Shown here: positions 60,197-64,000 of the stretch, piece after piece
How the letters are laid out: each line of letters starts with the position of its first letter
Position numbering within the stretch: the first letter of the stretch is position 1
DNA from: Sipunculus nudus
Lineage: Eukaryota > Annelida > Sipuncula > Golfingiida > Sipunculidae
Assembly: GCA_026874595.1 (NCBI GenBank)
Contig: CM049310.1
Span: 67,534,056 to 67,598,055 of the forward strand
Length of the DNA stretch: 64,000 bases
Direction of reading: 5' to 3'
Notes under the pieces: model-generated
Databases searched by the model: none
Seen by the model: the letters and a program-made list of their open reading frames with translations, nothing else
Told to the model about the DNA's origin: nothing
Translations under genes and position numbers: made by a program

Positions 60197-61681
60197 TTTA
60201 ACTCAGCTGGCTATAATTAAGTCCCCTGAGATGGTCCTTCGTCCGTCATCCGACCGGCCGGTAACAGGACATGTTTGAAACCGTTAAACCTACGAATCCA
60301 AAATTCTACATATAGTCAGATTTCACCAATTTCCCCAACCAAACCCAAAACTGGGTTACCGCGACTTTGTTCTTTCAAGAAACTAAAGAAACACCCCAAT
60401 TTTCCATCAAAAAACTATATTTACACTTCAGGACTGCCTGATATCAAAACCACTGATCTGTTTTTGATCATATTTAGCATAAATAATAGTCTATATATTT
60501 CCTATGTACATGCCAGGTCAGAATTATGTAATTTCTTGAAGTAATTGGCCCGAACACAATGCACTTTGTAAACATTCAGGAAAGATATTTACTCACTTAA
60601 CATGATTATTGTTGATGTAAAAGACTTTTATCATGGATATATTATTATTCAATTAATATTCAGTTGTATACCAAAAATTCGAACTGAATTTTGTAACTTT
60701 TCACAGCAAGTTCATTTTCACAGTATGTACATGTAAGGATATAATCTTTTAAAATCTGAAATTTGAAAATAGAAGCAAAAAACTTTGTTTACTTACTAAA
60801 CTTTTTGAATGATCTTATTGTAGTGACTTGCATTGTCATGCTGCAGGCAGCCCGCTTCTCTCGAGGTCACTGAATACAGTTCTGCCTGATTAGTAATAGG
60901 CCACTGAGGGAGTAGGGGTCACAGCTGAACAGTTATATTTATATCATTCCCCCCCCCCCCCCCCCATCCCCTTCCCCCATCAAGTCTTATGCAACAATTG
61001 TTGTTGTTTGAAATTTATTTCCTTAAATGTAAAGCTGTTTCCTCTCCATTGTACAAAACTTTTCTATGTCCAGAAGTAATTTAGAAGCTACCATGCTGTG
61101 GTAATGTAACATTTTTAAAAAGAAATTAATTTCCTCTTGAATAATTTTAACAAATTTAAATTGTCTTTCAGTATGCATAGTTTGATAACATATGAGCCAA
61201 ATTATATGAATAAAGGTCAATTTAAAATTACGAATTCTAAATCAAGTTATATTTTCAGCTGTTTATTGTTTTGCAAATTTATAAAAAAAAATATATATAT
61301 AATGTTGTGGTAACAAAATAAAAACATCTGTATGCATAATGCGGTGTTATGTGATAAAATAAGGGATAAATGTTGATGCAATTTAAAATTGTGAATCAAC
61401 TTACATATTTAGATATATATGTTACATTTCAAATGTATAAAGTTAATATGGAAAACAATGGATGTTATAAAAAATGAGGATATTATGCAAACATTTGTTG
61501 ATTATTTTCCTGCCTCAGGAAAGAATGGGAAATAATAAAGGGATTGACTTCGTTTGTCCATCTCTCTAATTTTAAATATTTAATAGTAATATAACCACTG
61601 TTTAATTAAATTATAAAATTAAATTATTGTTTTAGATTTTTACCTTAAGGCCAGCACCATACCCCATAGGTTCCTTTTTTT
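60197..61681 (+). mobile_element. Family A element, copy 5, diverged
   Basis: The start TTAACTCAGCTGGCTATAAT is followed by CCTTCGTCCGTCATCCG. Then come GTTTGAAACCGTTAAACC and AGGACTGCCTGATATCAAAA, as in other A copies. The end is a decayed ACCCCATAGGTTCCTTT. It includes a C-run at 60951-60965. Confidence 0.6.
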
Positions 61682-62324
61682 CGTGTAGATTACATCCCTA
61701 TGTTATTTGATATATTAGCCTGATATAATGCATTTCCATACACCTCGGATAATTCTGTTGTATACAAGACTGGTGTCCCCACCTATAATCGTTTTTGGGT
61801 GGCATGTATTTATGCCCGTAATCCAAATTAACGGTATTTTTATGTATCTTTATGAAATTTTTCATGTCCGTGCATCTCGTACAGCTTTCTCTCACACAAG
61901 ACCTGTGGAGCCACCAATAATACGTTTTGTGTAGTGTGCATGTACATGACAGTAATTCAGGAGTGATTTGACATATCAGCCTGAACTTTTGCATGTCCAC
62001 GCATGTCGGATTGCTTCGTCGTACACAAGACGGGTGGCTCCACCTATAATTGCTTTTGTTTTGCATGCATCCGTGCTTATGCGTCAAGAGTGGTTTGATG
62101 TATCTGCCTGATATTTTTTATGTCCATACATACATCTTGCGTAGTGTACACCCATGCCAGTATCTCAGGAGTTATTTTTCTGTTATTGGTGCTTATATCC
62201 TCGAGTATGTATATATCACACATTTCTTTGAAAATAATCATATAAATCTGTTATCAGGAAAGCAAGCATTATACCTGATGTTTATCTATTGCACAGGTTC
62301 GCATTAGGCCTGTAGGCCTTGTTT
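61682..62324 (+). repeat. B-related units ending in the family C terminus
   Basis: Three ~155-bp units carry ACACAAGACTGGTG-type boxes with (C)CACCTATAAT. The end is TTCGCATTAGGCCTGTAGGC then CTTGTT. Antisense and sense ORFs here follow the units and are not genes. Confidence 0.6.
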
Positions 62325-62505
62325 AGCTATAATAGCACTCTAATAGCACATATCTCAAGAGTGGTTCAATATATTGTGCTGAAATTGTACATGTCCATGG
62401 ATCCTTGATACCTTCTCCCCGTTTTAAAACTGGTGTCAGTGGCAGTCATTTTCACGTTTCGTCCATCCGCGCTTTGGGTGAAAATCATTCATATCTCAGG
62501 ATATC

Positions 62506-62640
62506 AGGGGCGTTTCCAGGATTTGGAGCTGGGGGGGGGGGGGGGTCTGAGTAGATTTTGTAGTCATCCCCCCCCCCCCCCCCCCGAAATAGGCTTACGC
62601 AGAACGAGCCTAAAATTTAAATCACTCCGATCCCCTCCGT
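62506..62640. repeat. G-run and C-run bounded element
   Basis: AGGGGCGTTTCCAGGATTTG is followed by G15 (62531) and, 45 bp later, C17 (62568). The paired runs could fold into a hairpin. This start is typical of many degenerate animal DNA transposons, but no partner end was found. Confidence 0.45.
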
Positions 62641-62956
62641 TTTCCATGCAATACGATGACATCATTCACATATGTACGCGTATGTGGGAAGTACGTATAT
62701 ATGCAGCAGAATCGGACAGATAGTATAGAGCGCATAAGTAGAGAAGTCATCTCCCAGAGGGATATCACTGACGTTTAAGTTTGTAATGTCCCCGTCCGTT
62801 ACCACACGTATGCGTTTTAAATCGCTACCTTGAGCGATCGAAAAGTGCTGCATACGTATACGTATAATAATAATAATATTTACGCACACGTACTGCATAC
62901 GCATATATGGAATCACTCCAAGTCTAAGAGATTATGTGTGTAGGTAGGCCTGAAGG

Positions 62957-63297
62957 GATGTTTCAATGTGCGCGTATATGCATATATAAGTATATACGTG
63001 AAAAATAGGTGTGTTTCCATGTGCGCGTGTATGCGTATATGCGTGAACTGTCACATGCACTAATACATTTGTACAGTGGATCGAACAGGACTTCCACAAA
63101 AAAGATCCTGAAGTGAAGTCATTTTACCCCGAATTACCGAGTTCACGCAGACCCTATGCGTGAAAATCGCTCCTGTGGCGATTTTCACGCATATACGCAC
63201 ATACACATATACGCTGACGGACAAATGGAAACACCCTAGTTATAAAATCATATGAGCTTTTTTTTATGCATATACGCGCACATGGAAACACATCTTA
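62957..63297. mobile_element. MITE with alternating-purine ends (GCGCGTATATGCATA)
   Basis: Left ATGTTTCAATGTGCGCGTAT and right inverse ATACGCGCACATGGAAACAC form inverted ends. An inner copy, GTGTTTCCATGTGCGCGTGT, lies at 63011. The interior is rich in TATACGCG/ATATGCGT, also seen at 62665-62905, which may be another copy. Confidence 0.65.
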
Positions 63298-63573
63298 AAG
63301 GATCCAATCACCTATCTGGCCGTTATAAATTAACGGTAATCCCTTGGAGCTTTCATCAAAATAGGCCAGGAAAGGTGGATATCAGTGCTCACTGGCTGAT
63401 TGTTTTGTTTACATCAATGTGTTTATAAAATGTGGGGGCCCGCAAATATAATCAAAACAAATTCAACAAGGGCATTTGTCAGCAAGTCAGATAAGCCAGA
63501 GCTTTGCAAATGGCGTTTTGAAACAAGTGTCCTTTCTACCATTGCATATAAGCAACCTACCACCTTAGGTTAC
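63298..63573 (-). repeat. Inverse copy of the 15624-15898 element
   Basis: Starts AAAGGATCCAATCACCTATC and ends CTACCACCTTAGG. It shares AGATAAGCCAGAGCTTTGCA and GGGCCCGCA-like core with the first copy in reverse complement. Confidence 0.65.
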
Positions 63574-63779
63574 CTGTTTTTCCAGTTTGTCAACATTGCT
63601 GTGTTTACAAACATGTTGTTGATAAACAAGTTCACACATCCTTCATCTAGGCCTTATAAGAACTTTTCACAACCAAAATTACCCTTATAGATCATTAATA
63701 TATACACAGAGGAAGCCAGAAATCAGATAAATTATTTTTTCAAAAGGTCGGTGATTAGACACCTTTAACGTTTGCTCGA

Positions 63780-63950
63780 TTTAAGCTCTTTCCATCAGCT
63801 CAAACGCGAGAGCGAACGCCAAGGCGAACGCGAATATGAGTCGCGAACCATTCGCGGGGTGTGTTAGAAAATCGGCCGATTATATTGGGCGATTAGCGAA
63901 ATCGTGTAGTGAGCCGATACGTATGACAAAATCGGCCGATTTTTGTTTAT
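63780..63950. repeat. GCGAAC-rich and AATCGGCCGATT palindrome cluster at the window edge
   Basis: GCGAACGC-type words repeat four times at 63810-63860, and AAAATCGGCCGATT occurs at 63871 and 63929. It looks like the end of another palindromic element continuing past the window. Confidence 0.45.
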
Positions 63951-64000
63951 TTTGGCTAGGCCAGAGTGCAGACTCTGTGATGGTATATCTGCCGTACTCT

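Overview
This window looks like animal nuclear DNA, most likely from a mollusc and probably a bivalve. It is AT-rich, almost gene-free at the ORF level, and packed with nested interspersed repeats. Several repeat families begin with a short hairpin followed by runs of CCGTCCGTC and carry internal tandem units, a style I associate with bivalve genomes. The taxon call is inference from repeat style and protein similarity.

One cellular gene is clear. It is split into short exons that an ORF scan misses. Six plus-strand exons (1625-1681, 14979-15025, 20502-20567, 21307-21407, 33499-33578, 33781-33840) join in frame with GT-AG introns to encode a 136-residue VAMP4-type R-SNARE. The protein has the N-terminal MPPKF, a dileucine plus acidic cluster ending SDEEDFFLRG, an R-SNARE helix with its central arginine, a WW juxtamembrane motif and a C-terminal membrane anchor. 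A seventh exon (34276-34327) could replace the very short C-terminus by alternative splicing. The first 1.6 kb is upstream intron or flank; the promoter is not visible. The introns (13.3, 5.5, 0.7, 12.1 and 0.2 kb) are mostly repeats.

Region by region: 1-1613 is upstream sequence with one repeat fragment. Intron 1 holds a 3'-truncated Ty3/gypsy-like LTR retrotransposon (1931-7010) with the unusual order protease, integrase, reverse transcriptase. It also holds a nested block of repeat families, called B, C, D and H here, at 7011-14887. Intron 2 holds a short inverted-family element, a dead LINE (16975-17910), a 42-bp minisatellite and a minus-strand hairpin element. Intron 3 is short and starts after exon 3. 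Intron 4 opens with a 44-bp minisatellite with higher-order structure, continues with nested C/A/H/B elements (one containing a solo-LTR-like insert), and ends with a 32-bp minisatellite.

From 34.4 kb to the end no protein-coding gene could be supported. This half contains more copies of families A, B, C, E, F and H, a minus-strand Penelope-like relic with a hammerhead ribozyme core (35400-36560), cut-and-paste-type elements with target duplications (36912-37702, 41293-43198), a second solo LTR (52509-53172), palindromic MITEs (50908-51534, 62957-63297) and about 3 kb of plain AT-rich sequence (48060-50900).

The elements form layers. Repeats of several families were inserted into one another, mostly at T-runs, and many carry the same 12-bp palindrome GGTGGCGCCACC. 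Paralogous empty sites inside the window let several insertion boundaries be placed to the base.
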